The translations under genes and the position numbers were made by a program. Below, piece after piece: positions 53,748 through 61,676 of a stretch of 64,000 nt of DNA; positions within the stretch are counted from its first letter, which is position 1, and every line of letters begins with the position of its first letter. Below the pieces are notes generated by a model, which did no database searches, was not told where the DNA came from, and saw only the letters and a list, made by a program, of their open reading frames with translations. Origin of the DNA: Candidatus Wallbacteria bacterium (GTDB lineage: Bacteria > Muiribacteriota > UBA6191 > JACPRK01); assembly GCA_016213845.1 (NCBI GenBank), contig JACQZN010000042.1, positions 1-64,000 on the forward strand, read 5' to 3'.

Positions 53748-56363
53748 ATGAGCGCGCGACCTCTTCTCGGGATTCTCCTCTGCGTGGCCACGATGGTGCT
53801 GGCGCCGGCAGCCTGGGCCGGACCGGTCGAGACCTACGGCATGGTCTTCGTCTGCGACGGAGCCAAGGGCGACGTCTTCTACGACTACGCGATGAATCCC
53901 CCGGGCGGCAAACCGCTCCTGCCGAACGTGAAGAAGTACTTCATCGACGGCGGGGCGTGGGTCCGCCAGGCCACGGGCGTCTTCCCGACGATCACCGGCG
54001 CCGGGATGCCCGCTGTTCTCACCGGCTGTTACCCGGGCCGTGCCGACATGCCCAGCCTCTACTTCTTCTCGCGCAAGGACAAGAAGTACCCGGTGCTCTA
54101 CGTTCTGGCCGAGGCCTTCGATTGGAACAGATGGCTATCTCCCAAGGTGAAGACGATCTGGGAGCACTTCCCTGGCCCCGACGACGCCATCAGCTTCGGA
54201 CCGGCGCTCTACCGCGGCGCCGACCGGCACATCCCGATCCTCTGGAACTTCAAGTATAAGCCGATGGAGTTCCGGGCCAAGTTGACCGAAGAGATGCGAA
54301 AGCTCAAGCGGGCCACGCTGGGAGGGACGCCGGCGCGGATGACCGTCGTCTACAACGGGTGGTTCGACCACCTGGAGCACGGCAACGGCGCCCGGTCGCC
54401 CGCGCAGATCGAGGAGTACGCCAACGTGGACCGCCAGGTCGGCGCGGCGATGGAGGAGTTCCTGTCGATGGTCGAAGGCCGCAAGAAGCTGGGCGCCGAC
54501 GTGCGCTACTACGCGGCGCTGGTGAGCGACCACGGGCACCAGGACATCAAGAAGGTCATCGGGATCGACGACTACATCCGCAAGCAGAAGGGGGCCCGTG
54601 TGCTGGACAAAGTCTGGCGGCGGCTGTTCGGCTTCAAGCTCAAGGGCGACATCCCCACGGACTTTTCGCCCTACGACCTTGTTGTCGCTTCGGGCGAAGG
54701 GCACGCGCTCCTCTACTTCCCCGACTTCAAGGAAGGCGCGCCGGGTACGCCTGCGGTGAAGGACTGGGACAACCGCCCGAGGCTCCAGCTGATGCGCAGC
54801 TATCCCTACAAGAACGAGCGGATCGATCTGATCGCCACGGCCGTGCAATCGCCGGCGGTCAACTTCCTGGTTGCGAAGGACTTCGAGAAGGATATCGTGC
54901 ACGTCTACAGCAAGGCCGGGGAGGCAACGATCGAGCGCCGCCAGGAGCCGGCAGGGACGTTCTATCGCTATCGTGTCGTGACAGGCGAGGACCCGCTGTC
55001 CTTTGCCTCGGGCGAGGCGACAGGGGGACTGGTTGGCGACGAGTTCCACTCGGGTCGGCAGTGGCAGCTGGCGACTCTGGAGACGGAGTACCCGGATGCG
55101 CCGGTGATGCTGTTCCAGGTGTTCGACTCCAAGGACCGGGCCGCGGACCTGTTTCTGTCGGCGGCGCCGTACATCTCGATCGGCGACCTGGTGGACGGCG
55201 ACAAGTCGAAGTCGAAGCACGGCGGTCTGACGAAGGACGAGGCGTGGGCGACGCTGGCGTTCCACGGCAGCGGCATCGAGCCTGGGCTGGTGCCGACGGC
55301 CAGGAACGTCGACATGGTGCCGACGCTCCTGACGCTCATGGGGCACGATTACGACCCCTCGGCGCTCGACGGAGAGGCGGTTCCGGAGGTCGTCGAGAGA
55401 GTGAACGAATCTTTCGGGTCCAGGATGCCGCGCGAGCAGGTGTCGGCCCAGCGGCGCGTGGCGCGGGCGCTGGTGGCGGAGCTTTCCAACGCCCCGGACG
55501 CAGCGCTGCCCGGTCTTGCGGGCGCGCTCCAGACGGTGCTGGCTCGGCCCGGGATGCCGGCCTCCGAGGTGCGGGCGTTCCGCTCGCGCGCGTACGGGGC
55601 GCTGGCGAGGCGCAGGAGTAACGCGGCCTGGGCGGTGCTGCGCGGCGAAAGCGAGAACGAGTTCCTGTCGCGTCCGCGGCCGGATCTGACGGGCGCCGCG
55701 GCCAGCGGAGGTACCAAGCCGGCAGCGGAGCCGGCAGTGCTGGCGATGATGTCTGCGGAGGTCGCCCGGGCGGCGATGGTCCGGATCTTCGAGGACCTGG
55801 CCGTGATGTTTGCGAAGGTGACGGCGCCCACCAGCGAGACCGGCAAGGAGACGCTGGCCCGCATCGACGCCCACATCGCGGCGCTGGTGGCACTGCACGA
55901 CGCGGGCTACCCGGTGCCCGCGCCGAAGTTCTCGTTCGACACGCGGCGCGACGGCGTGAACCTCTGGTTCGAGGGCGTCGAGACGACCAGTACGGCATCC
56001 AGCGGCACGGTCAAGGCGCTTTCGGAGTACGTCCGCATCGAGACAGCGAGGGCTTCGGGGCCGATCCGCAGCACGTTCTTCGACAAGGAGCGGGCCGATG
56101 TGCAAGTAGCGGTCGGCAAGCGATTGCAGGGTCTCGTCGCCGCGCTGGCAAAGCGGCCCTCGGGGGAGAAGGTCGACGCCGGGGCGCTGGCCAGGAAGCT
56201 TCCACCCGGACACACCTCGGCGCTACTGACCAGCCTGGGCGCTTACGCGCGGGCGACCACGCTTCCGGGCGATGCCAGTCGCACCGGTACCCGCGATTTC
56301 TCCGGCACGACGCGGGGCGCCGGAGAGCTGGACGGCCTTTATCGCGACATGGGAGCGCGGTGA
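53748..56363 (+). CDS. Exported alkaline phosphatase/phosphodiesterase-superfamily enzyme
   Basis: An 871-residue protein with a signal peptide (LGILLCVATMVLAPAAWAGP). Residues about 25-560 match the type I phosphodiesterase/nucleotide pyrophosphatase fold: metal ligands in MVFVCDGAKGDVFYD, the nucleophile Thr in GVFPTITGAGMPAVLTGCYP, YNGWFDHLEHG, AALVSDHGHQDIKK and LAFHGSGIEPG. Substrates in the family include nucleotides, phospholipids and phosphosugars. About 300 further residues (560-871) are helical and unrecognised, longer than most members. The start at 53748 has an AAGGAG site; an earlier ATG at 53727 is weaker. Its location should be periplasmic. Confidence 0.8.
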   Translation: MSARPLLGILLCVATMVLAPAAWAGPVETYGMVFVCDGAKGDVFYDYAMNPPGGKPLLPNVKKYFIDGGAWVRQATGVFPTITGAGMPAVLTGCYPGRADMPSLYFFSRKDKKYPVLYVLAEAFDWNRWLSPKVKTIWEHFPGPDDAISFGPALYRGADRHIPILWNFKYKPMEFRAKLTEEMRKLKRATLGGTPARMTVVYNGWFDHLEHGNGARSPAQIEEYANVDRQVGAAMEEFLSMVEGRKKLGADVRYYAALVSDHGHQDIKKVIGIDDYIRKQKGARVLDKVWRRLFGFKLKGDIPTDFSPYDLVVASGEGHALLYFPDFKEGAPGTPAVKDWDNRPRLQLMRSYPYKNERIDLIATAVQSPAVNFLVAKDFEKDIVHVYSKAGEATIERRQEPAGTFYRYRVVTGEDPLSFASGEATGGLVGDEFHSGRQWQLATLETEYPDAPVMLFQVFDSKDRAADLFLSAAPYISIGDLVDGDKSKSKHGGLTKDEAWATLAFHGSGIEPGLVPTARNVDMVPTLLTLMGHDYDPSALDGEAVPEVVERVNESFGSRMPREQVSAQRRVARALVAELSNAPDAALPGLAGALQTVLARPGMPASEVRAFRSRAYGALARRRSNAAWAVLRGESENEFLSRPRPDLTGAAASGGTKPAAEPAVLAMMSAEVARAAMVRIFEDLAVMFAKVTAPTSETGKETLARIDAHIAALVALHDAGYPVPAPKFSFDTRRDGVNLWFEGVETTSTASSGTVKALSEYVRIETARASGPIRSTFFDKERADVQVAVGKRLQGLVAALAKRPSGEKVDAGALARKLPPGHTSALLTSLGAYARATTLPGDASRTGTRDFSGTTRGAGELDGLYRDMGAR

Positions 56364-56456
56364 GGGGGAGAAGATGGAAGGTGGAAGGTGGAAGGGGAGG
56401 AGAAGTCAGGGGTGCACGCGCTGAAGGTGGGAGGGCGCATCACACCGTGACCGTTC

Positions 56457-56705
56457 GCCCGAGCCCTTCGGCGAGCTCAGGACATGCTTGTCGAAGGGCG
56501 GGCAGGCAAGAACCCACTCTGAGCCTGAATTGTGGTTCGACAAGCTCACCACGAACGGGATGGTGACTCATGAACCGCGCGCGCACCCAGAAGTCAGAGG
56601 CTGTGAATCTATTCAAAGTCCCCCCAGAACCGCTCGGGCTGAGCTTATCGAAGCCCAGCATCGAAGCGGCTATGGGTCCCTCGACAGGCTCGGGCGAACG
56701 GTTCC
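56457..56705. repeat. Cluster of REP-like palindromic repeats
   Basis: Four related elements built on the core TTCGACAAGCTCA and its complement lie in this gap: around 56465-56500 (CCCTTCG and CGAAGGG arms), 56536-56562, 56634-56658 (opposite orientation) and 56679-56703. Each can form an imperfect hairpin and most end in GAACGG or its complement. They are similar to dispersed REP elements of environmental bacteria. No gene is present from 56364 to 56934. Confidence 0.6.
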
Positions 56706-56858
56706 AGAGAGTTTGTTCTCAGCCTCTCAGTAGTCAGTAGGGAAGGTGCGGGCACGACTGCGGCCAGTGCGTGGCTCGCTCCGCTGCTCTTGCCCACGGC
56801 GCCAGCCCAGAGCATCAGGGCGTGTGACGAAGTCACCTAGGACCGTCGAGCCTCCCCC

Positions 56859-56934
56859 TTCACCCCTGATCCCTGAAGCCTGATCCCTGATCCCTGAAGC
56901 CTGAAGCCTGATCCCTGAAGCCTGACTCCCCTCT
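56859..56934. repeat. Degenerate CCTGA-word repeat array
   Basis: About ten copies of CCTGAWS (CCTGATC or CCTGAAG) follow one another with small variations, ending near the small-protein gene. A second array of the same type lies at 57325-57416. Units vary in order (for example CCCTGATCCCTGAAGCCTGA), as produced by slippage and recombination. Confidence 0.7.
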
Positions 56935-57177
56935 CTACGCTCTGCCAGCGACGGCGGCGGGGACGGCCTTGGAGCGGGCGGCCAGGGCCGGGGAGGTCGG
57001 CATGGGAGCGCGGCCCATGGAGGGGCGCTGGCGCTTGAGGGCGCCCTGGCGTACCAGGAACGAGCGCGCGACCAGGCCCCAGAAGTAGAGCCAGCGGACC
57101 ATGGCCAGGATCATTCCCGGCACGGCCGCGAACATGTTGTTCCACGCCATTCGTACCGGCTGCATCCATCGGGTCAT
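56935..57177 (-). CDS. Small membrane-associated protein, 80 residues
   Basis: A short basic protein with one clear hydrophobic stretch (NMFAAVPGMILAMVRWLYFW, GLVARSFLV) and an Arg/Lys/Pro-rich C-terminus. No family is recognised. An AAGGAG ribosome binding site seven bases before ATG 57177 supports translation. It stands alone in a repeat-rich gap between the phosphodiesterase and the sugar kinase. Its function is unknown; a spurious open frame is possible. Confidence 0.5.
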   Translation of the reverse strand: MTRWMQPVRMAWNNMFAAVPGMILAMVRWLYFWGLVARSFLVRQGALKRQRPSMGRAPMPTSPALAARSKAVPAAVAGRA

Positions 57178-57324
57178 GATCGCTCCTTCCGTCGATTCGA
57201 GACGGTTCCGTTCCGGTTATCGGCCGAACGGACCGCGGGGCTGAGGGGCAGGCGGAAGGGGAGGAGTAGTCAGTAGCCAGTAGGCTCGGCCGGGTACGGC
57301 TCGAGGAACGCCTACCCTCCCACG

Positions 57325-57416
57325 ATGGTCCCTCCCTGACTCCTGAAGCCTGATGCCTGAAGCCTCACCCCTCAAGCCTCGAGCCTCAAGCCTCACCCCT
57401 CAAGCCTCACTCCTAG
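57325..57416. repeat. Second degenerate CCTGAAG/CCTCAAG repeat array
   Basis: About thirteen related words (CTCCTGAAGCCTGATGCCTGA at the left, then CCTCACCCCTCAAGCCTCGA and similar) continue up to the stop codon of the PfkB gene. The unit drifts from CCTGAAG to CCTCAAG. The gap 57178-57412 also holds AGTCAGTAG-type words around 57265. Confidence 0.65.
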
Positions 57417-58312
57417 AATCTCGTCAACTCGCGAAAGGCGTCGTAGCGGGTGGCGATCTCGCTCTCGGCGAGCTGGCTGATGCGGTAGAGGCTGAAATCT
57501 TCGATGTTGAAGCTGCCCATGATGCTGCCGTAGATGATCGCCTGGCGGAAGTTCCTGGCGGTGGGGTCGCCGGTGCGGGCCAGGTGGCCGACGAAGCCGC
57601 CTGCGAAGCTGTCGCCGGCGCCGGTGGGGTCGACGACCTTGGAGTAGGGGTAGGCGGGCGCGATGAAGATCTCGTCGCCGTGGAAGAGCACGGCGCCATG
57701 CTCGCCCTTCTTGATGACGACGGCGCGCGGGCCCATGCCGAGCACTCGGCGGCCGGCGCGGATCATGTCGTGGGTCTCGCCCAGGTCGCGCGCCTCCTGG
57801 TCATTGAGGAGCATCACGTCGACCCTCTTCATCAGCGCGATGACCTCGTCGCGCTTGCTCTCGATCCAGAAGTTCATCGTGTCGCCGACGACCAGCTTGG
57901 GCTCCTTGACCTGGTCGAGCACCTGCAATTGCAGCACCGGGTCGATGTTGCCGAGGAAGATGCACTCGGCGGTCTGGTAGCGGTCGGGGATGACGGGCTT
58001 GAAGTCACTGAAGACGTTCAACTGCGTCTCGAGCGTGTAGGCCTTGTGGTAGTCGATGTTGTAGTAACCGGACCAGCGGAACGTGCGGCCCTCGACGATC
58101 TGCAGGCCCTCGAGATCGATTTTGTGGCGTCGAAAGAGCTGGTGGGTCTCTTCGGGAAAGTCCTTGCCGACCACGGCGACCATGTTGACGGGCGCGAAGT
58201 AGCTGGCGCTCATCGCGAAGTGCGAGGCTGAGCCGCCGACGACCTCTTCGCGCTTTCCGTGGGGGGTGGTGATCGAGTCGAGACCGACCGAGCCGACTAC
58301 GAGGATTTCCAT
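57413..58312 (-). CDS. PfkB-family sugar/nucleoside kinase
   Basis: A 299-residue ribokinase-family enzyme. Family signatures are EILVVGSVGLDSI at the N-terminus, VGGSASHFAMSASYFAPV (substrate-binding Gly-Gly region), VGKDFPEETHQLF and the C-terminal ATP/anion-hole motif DPTGAGDSFAGGFVGH with catalytic Asp. The conserved NxxE motif reads LLNDQEARDLG. Substrate (ribose, adenosine, fructose or other) cannot be fixed. I start at 58312 because AAGGAGTGCC lies upstream and the family N-terminus begins there; ATG 58378 overlaps the GH13 stop as ATGA and would add 22 residues. Confidence 0.85.
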   Translation of the reverse strand: MEILVVGSVGLDSITTPHGKREEVVGGSASHFAMSASYFAPVNMVAVVGKDFPEETHQLFRRHKIDLEGLQIVEGRTFRWSGYYNIDYHKAYTLETQLNVFSDFKPVIPDRYQTAECIFLGNIDPVLQLQVLDQVKEPKLVVGDTMNFWIESKRDEVIALMKRVDVMLLNDQEARDLGETHDMIRAGRRVLGMGPRAVVIKKGEHGAVLFHGDEIFIAPAYPYSKVVDPTGAGDSFAGGFVGHLARTGDPTARNFRQAIIYGSIMGSFNIEDFSLYRISQLAESEIATRYDAFRELTRF

Positions 58313-58374
58313 CTCCGGGCACTCCTTGTCATGCTTCGACGCCGGGTCGAAAGCGGGCATCGAGCTTAGCACGT

Positions 58375-59700
58375 TCATGGCTCGTGCGGCCAGATCCGGC
58401 GGCCAATGCCGCGGGACTCGATCAGCAGCTGCCAGCAGCCGGGCGGCAGGTCCATCCGGAATCCGTCGCCCTGGTAACGAAACGCGTGGTGGCCGTCGTT
58501 CACGCCCACGACGGCCCTCGCCGAGGCCGTCCTGCGCTCGAAGACCAGCGTCCGCGAACGGTTGTCGGCTGCGAGCTGGGCGAAGGAACCCCGCATCAGG
58601 ACCGGGTTCTCGCGCCGCAGCGCGTTCAGCTCACGCACGTGCGCCAGGAGCTCCAGGTCCCAGCGCCTCCGGTCCCAGATCATGGGGCTGCGCGATTCGC
58701 CTTCCGTTTTACCTTCCATGCCGATCTCCGTCCCCTGATAGAGGAGCGGTGTCCCAGGGAGCGTGAAGAGCAGCACCAGCGCCCGGAACAGCCGGTCCCG
58801 GCCGACGAGCGAGCGAAAGCGAGGCAGGTCGTGGTTGTCGAGCAGATTCCACGTGTGCGCCATGGCGCGGCGCGGGTAGCGGTCTATGTAGAGGCCGAGC
58901 CGCTCGAAGAGCGTCTCCGGGGAGCAGTCCTCCCGGAAGTAGCTCCGCATCGCCTCGCGGAAGAGCATGTTCGTCACGCCGTCGGCCAGCCCGCGGGCCA
59001 GGTAGTGGCGGGCGTAGAACCAGTCTTCGACCACGATCGGGCGCGGGTGGGCATGCTTGCGTAGCCTGGCCAGGAAGGCCTGAGGCAGCAGGTGCGCTGC
59101 GTCCAGTCGCCAGCCGTCGGTCTCGGGCCAGGCGTCCAGGACCCGCAAGATCTCACGCGCCACGGCAGGCCGCTGGGTGTCCAGTTTCGGCAGGGTGCCG
59201 CCGCCCTGCCACGTCATGGTGCCTCCGGCGGCGTCCGGGACGTAGAAGCGGCCGCGACGCGCCGCGTCACGATGCCAGGGATGGTCCTCCGAGGTGTGGT
59301 TGAAGACGCCGTCCAGAAAGAGCCGGATGCCGCCCGCCCTGAGCCGGGTGGCGAGCTCCGAGAAGTCCGCGCGTGTCCCCAGGATCGGGTCGATGGCGCC
59401 GTAGTCGACGGCGTCGTAGCGGTGCGTGCTGCGCGCCTGGAAGATCGGGGTGAGATAGAGAGTGCCGACACCCAGCTCTTGCAGGTACGGCAGGCTCGCG
59501 GTCACACCGGCCAGGTCCCCGCCGTAGAACGTGTACTGGTCGCTCGGATTGACCGTCAGCTGGCGCGGGTCGGACGAAAAGCGGATGGGGTGATTCCGCC
59601 AGCGCCAGGCCCCTGCGGCCACACGAGGCTCGGGGGCCTCGCGCCGCCAGCGGTCGGGGAAGATCTGGTAGACGAGGTCGGAAGGCATGCCGGCCAGCAT
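58375..59700 (-). CDS. Alpha-amylase family glycoside hydrolase (GH13, cyclomaltodextrinase-like)
   Basis: A 441-residue cytosolic enzyme without signal peptide. The GH13 regions are LFLDGVFNHTSEDHPWH (region I), DGWRLDAAHLLP (nucleophile Asp), RPIVVEDWFYARHY (acid/base Glu) and WNLLDNHDLPRF (third Asp). The opening VYQIFPDRWRR, then DQYTFYGGDLAGVTASLPYL and YDAVDYGAIDP, fits neopullulanase/cyclomaltodextrinase-type members, but the N-terminal starch-binding domain is missing, so it is shorter than those enzymes. It would act on alpha-glucans such as maltodextrins. Its stop abuts the PfkB gene. ATG 59688 is an alternative start. Confidence 0.85.
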   Translation of the reverse strand: MLAGMPSDLVYQIFPDRWRREAPEPRVAAGAWRWRNHPIRFSSDPRQLTVNPSDQYTFYGGDLAGVTASLPYLQELGVGTLYLTPIFQARSTHRYDAVDYGAIDPILGTRADFSELATRLRAGGIRLFLDGVFNHTSEDHPWHRDAARRGRFYVPDAAGGTMTWQGGGTLPKLDTQRPAVAREILRVLDAWPETDGWRLDAAHLLPQAFLARLRKHAHPRPIVVEDWFYARHYLARGLADGVTNMLFREAMRSYFREDCSPETLFERLGLYIDRYPRRAMAHTWNLLDNHDLPRFRSLVGRDRLFRALVLLFTLPGTPLLYQGTEIGMEGKTEGESRSPMIWDRRRWDLELLAHVRELNALRRENPVLMRGSFAQLAADNRSRTLVFERRTASARAVVGVNDGHHAFRYQGDGFRMDLPPGCWQLLIESRGIGRRIWPHEP

Positions 59701-59782
59701 ACCGGCGACCGCTTGGCGTGGCCAGCATCTCGGGCAGCGGAGCCAGCGCCCGCTCAGCCGTGACCCGGGTCGCCGAATCCCG

Positions 59783-59811
59783 TTGACTCCGCAGATTGGG
59801 CTCTGTAAGAT
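59783..59811 (+). promoter_or_regulatory. Sigma70-like promoter of the cupredoxin gene
   Basis: TTGACT (59783-59788), a 17-base spacer and TAAGAT (59806-59811) are five-of-six matches to both consensus hexamers. They lie 55 bases before the start codon at 59867, leaving a leader of about 48 bases that ends in AGGAGG. It is one of the strongest promoter-like sequences in the window. Confidence 0.75.
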
Positions 59812-59866
59812 TCGCGCGCGTGAGGTCCGTGGACCGGATGGTGAACGACAGGAGGAAAGTCGGACG

Positions 59867-60598
59867 ATGAATCTCAGGAATTTGCGTCAACTGGCGATCG
59901 CGGGTGGAGTTGCTCTTTGTACCCTCGGAATCGCCAGTGCCCAGGGCAGCGTCAGCGGCACGTGCGTGCTCGACGGCCCGGCCCCCAAGATGAGGAAGAT
60001 CAAGATGGCGCAGGAGCAGTCCTGCGAGAAGCACCACAAGGAGCCGCTGCGCCAGGAAGACGTTGTGATCGGCGCCGACGGCAAGAGCCTGGCGAACGTG
60101 TTCGTCTACGTCAAGAACGCGCCGGCCGGCGCCGCGGCGGCGACTGGCGAGGTCACGATCGACCAGATCGGCTGCCAGTACAAGCCGCACGTGTTCGGTA
60201 TCCGGGTTGGCCAGACCCTGAAGATCCTGAACAGCGACAACGGCGTGTTGCACAACATTCATGCCTTCGGTGAGCCCGGAAACACGTTCAACATGGGCCA
60301 GCCGGGCAACGGGCAGCCGCTGACCCAGAAGTTCCAGAAGGCGCAGCTCGGCGTGCCGCTCAAGTGCGACGTGCACGGCTGGATGAGGTCCTACGCCTGC
60401 GTCGTCGAGCACCCGTACTTCGCGGTGACTGACGACAAGGGTGCCTTCAAGATCGACAACTTGCCTCCGGGCGAGTACGAGCTGGAGGCCTGGCAGGAGG
60501 TCTGCGGGACCCAGTCGGCGAAGGTGAAGGTCGAGGCGGCAGGTGGCGCCCCCGTGACCTTCACGTTCAAGGCTCCCGCAAAGGAAGCCGGGAAGTAA
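59867..60598 (+). CDS. Exported cupredoxin with carboxypeptidase-regulatory-like domain
   Basis: A 243-residue protein with a signal peptide (LAIAGGVALCTLGIASAQGS). The central part (residues about 75-180) is a type I copper fold: H132 in LHNIHAFG and the KCDVHGWM cluster give Cys167, His170 and Met173 as remaining ligands. The last 60 residues resemble the carboxypeptidase-regulatory/CnaB-like fold (GAFKIDNLPPGEYELEAWQE). It is probably a periplasmic electron carrier or copper donor. Its own strong promoter and downstream terminator separate it from coxB, yet its position suggests partnership with the oxidase. The Cys pair in QSCEKHHKEP may be an extra metal site. Confidence 0.85.
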   Translation: MNLRNLRQLAIAGGVALCTLGIASAQGSVSGTCVLDGPAPKMRKIKMAQEQSCEKHHKEPLRQEDVVIGADGKSLANVFVYVKNAPAGAAAATGEVTIDQIGCQYKPHVFGIRVGQTLKILNSDNGVLHNIHAFGEPGNTFNMGQPGNGQPLTQKFQKAQLGVPLKCDVHGWMRSYACVVEHPYFAVTDDKGAFKIDNLPPGEYELEAWQEVCGTQSAKVKVEAAGGAPVTFTFKAPAKEAGK

Positions 60599-60609
60599 GG
60601 TTTACAAGA

Positions 60610-60649
60610 CGAGCATCCGGCGCGCAATCGCCGGGTGCTCGTTCGGTTT
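60610..60649 (+). terminator. Intrinsic terminator after the cupredoxin gene
   Basis: A 13-base stem (60610-60622 with 60629-60641, one T-G pair) with a 6-base loop CGCAAT is followed by TTCGGTTT. It ends about 110 bases before the coxB start and would end or attenuate transcription from the cupredoxin promoter. Confidence 0.6.
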
Positions 60650-60760
60650 CACGACACAGGGCATCGCGGCCCGGACGGCCGTCTGGCTACCGACTCGAGA
60701 GAGGCAGCTCTCGCCGGATCAGCCGGGTGGCACGCGGACCGCAACAAGGAGGACCCCGGG

Positions 60761-61567
60761 ATGACGCTGGGCACGCCAAGGCTGCGACCGAGACTCGCGC
60801 TCGCGCTGGCCTTTTCCATTGCGGCCGTACTGACGGCCGTCGCCGCTCCCGCCTTCGCGGACGCGACGGCTCCCGCCGCGGCGCCGGCGCCGCTGACGTA
60901 CCGGTTTGGCGATTGGCCACCGGACCTCTCCAAGCACGGCGCCGAGCTTCAGGGTCTCTACGACAAGATCCTCTACGTCACGGGCGCCGTCTTCTTTCTG
61001 ACCGAGGGACTTCTTCTGTTCTTCCTGTGGAAGTACAGGGCGCAGCCGGGCAAGAAGGCGCACTACTCTCACGGCCACATGGGCCTTGAGGTCGGCTGGA
61101 CCTTGCTGCCGGTCGTCATCTTCGTCGTCCTGGGCGTGACCAGCGCCGACATGTGGGCACGTATGAAGGACCGAAACCTCTTCCCGCAGGACGCGTTCAC
61201 CGTGAAGGTCACGGGACGGCAGTTCGAGTGGCTGATCCGCTACCCGGGCAAGGACGGGCTCTTCGGCACCGAGGACGACTACGAGACCATCAACGACCTG
61301 CACGTCCCCTACGACAAGCCGGTCCGGGTCCGGCTGACAGCTCAGGACGTGATTCACAGCTTCTTCCTGCCGGAGTTGCGGGTGAAGCAGGACGCCGTTC
61401 CCGGGCTGGAGACGGAGATCTGGTTCGAGGCTTCCCGGGCCGCCAAGACGGAGATCGCTTGCGCTGAGCTCTGCGGGCTGGGCCACTACCGCATGCGCGG
61501 CTCGGTCACCATCGAGCCGCTGCCGCAGGTCTTGAACTGGATTCAGACGGAGAAGGAAGACGAGTAG
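60761..61567 (+). CDS. coxB: Cytochrome c oxidase subunit II
   Basis: A 268-residue membrane-bound electron-entry subunit. A signal/anchor segment (ALAFSIAAVLTAVAAPAFAD) and two transmembrane helices (ILYVTGAVFFLTEGLLLFFL and WTLLPVVIFVVLGVTSADMW) precede the periplasmic cupredoxin domain. The CuA centre is complete: H199 in QDVIHSFFLP, then C234, C238, H242 and M245 in CAELCGLGHYRM. It receives electrons from cytochrome c and passes them to subunit I. No fused cytochrome c domain is present. ATG 60761 follows AAGGAGG. coxA begins 109 bases later. Confidence 0.95.
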   Translation: MTLGTPRLRPRLALALAFSIAAVLTAVAAPAFADATAPAAAPAPLTYRFGDWPPDLSKHGAELQGLYDKILYVTGAVFFLTEGLLLFFLWKYRAQPGKKAHYSHGHMGLEVGWTLLPVVIFVVLGVTSADMWARMKDRNLFPQDAFTVKVTGRQFEWLIRYPGKDGLFGTEDDYETINDLHVPYDKPVRVRLTAQDVIHSFFLPELRVKQDAVPGLETEIWFEASRAAKTEIACAELCGLGHYRMRGSVTIEPLPQVLNWIQTEKEDE

Positions 61568-61676
61568 CCGGACGCTGTCGGTCGAGCGCGCCCTGGGCAG
61601 GCGCAGCGAGGACCGTCGGCACACTCACAGGGCATCCCGGTCCTGAGCGGACCGGAAGTTCCGGAGGCAACAAACC

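Noticed and set aside
54135-56213. Minus-strand open frame opposite the phosphodiesterase gene
   Set aside because: Plus-strand signal peptide and metal-binding motifs are clear; the minus frame is an Arg-rich shadow.
56859-57416. CRISPR array
   Set aside because: The repeat words are 7 bases long, contiguous and degenerate, with no spacers and no cas genes.
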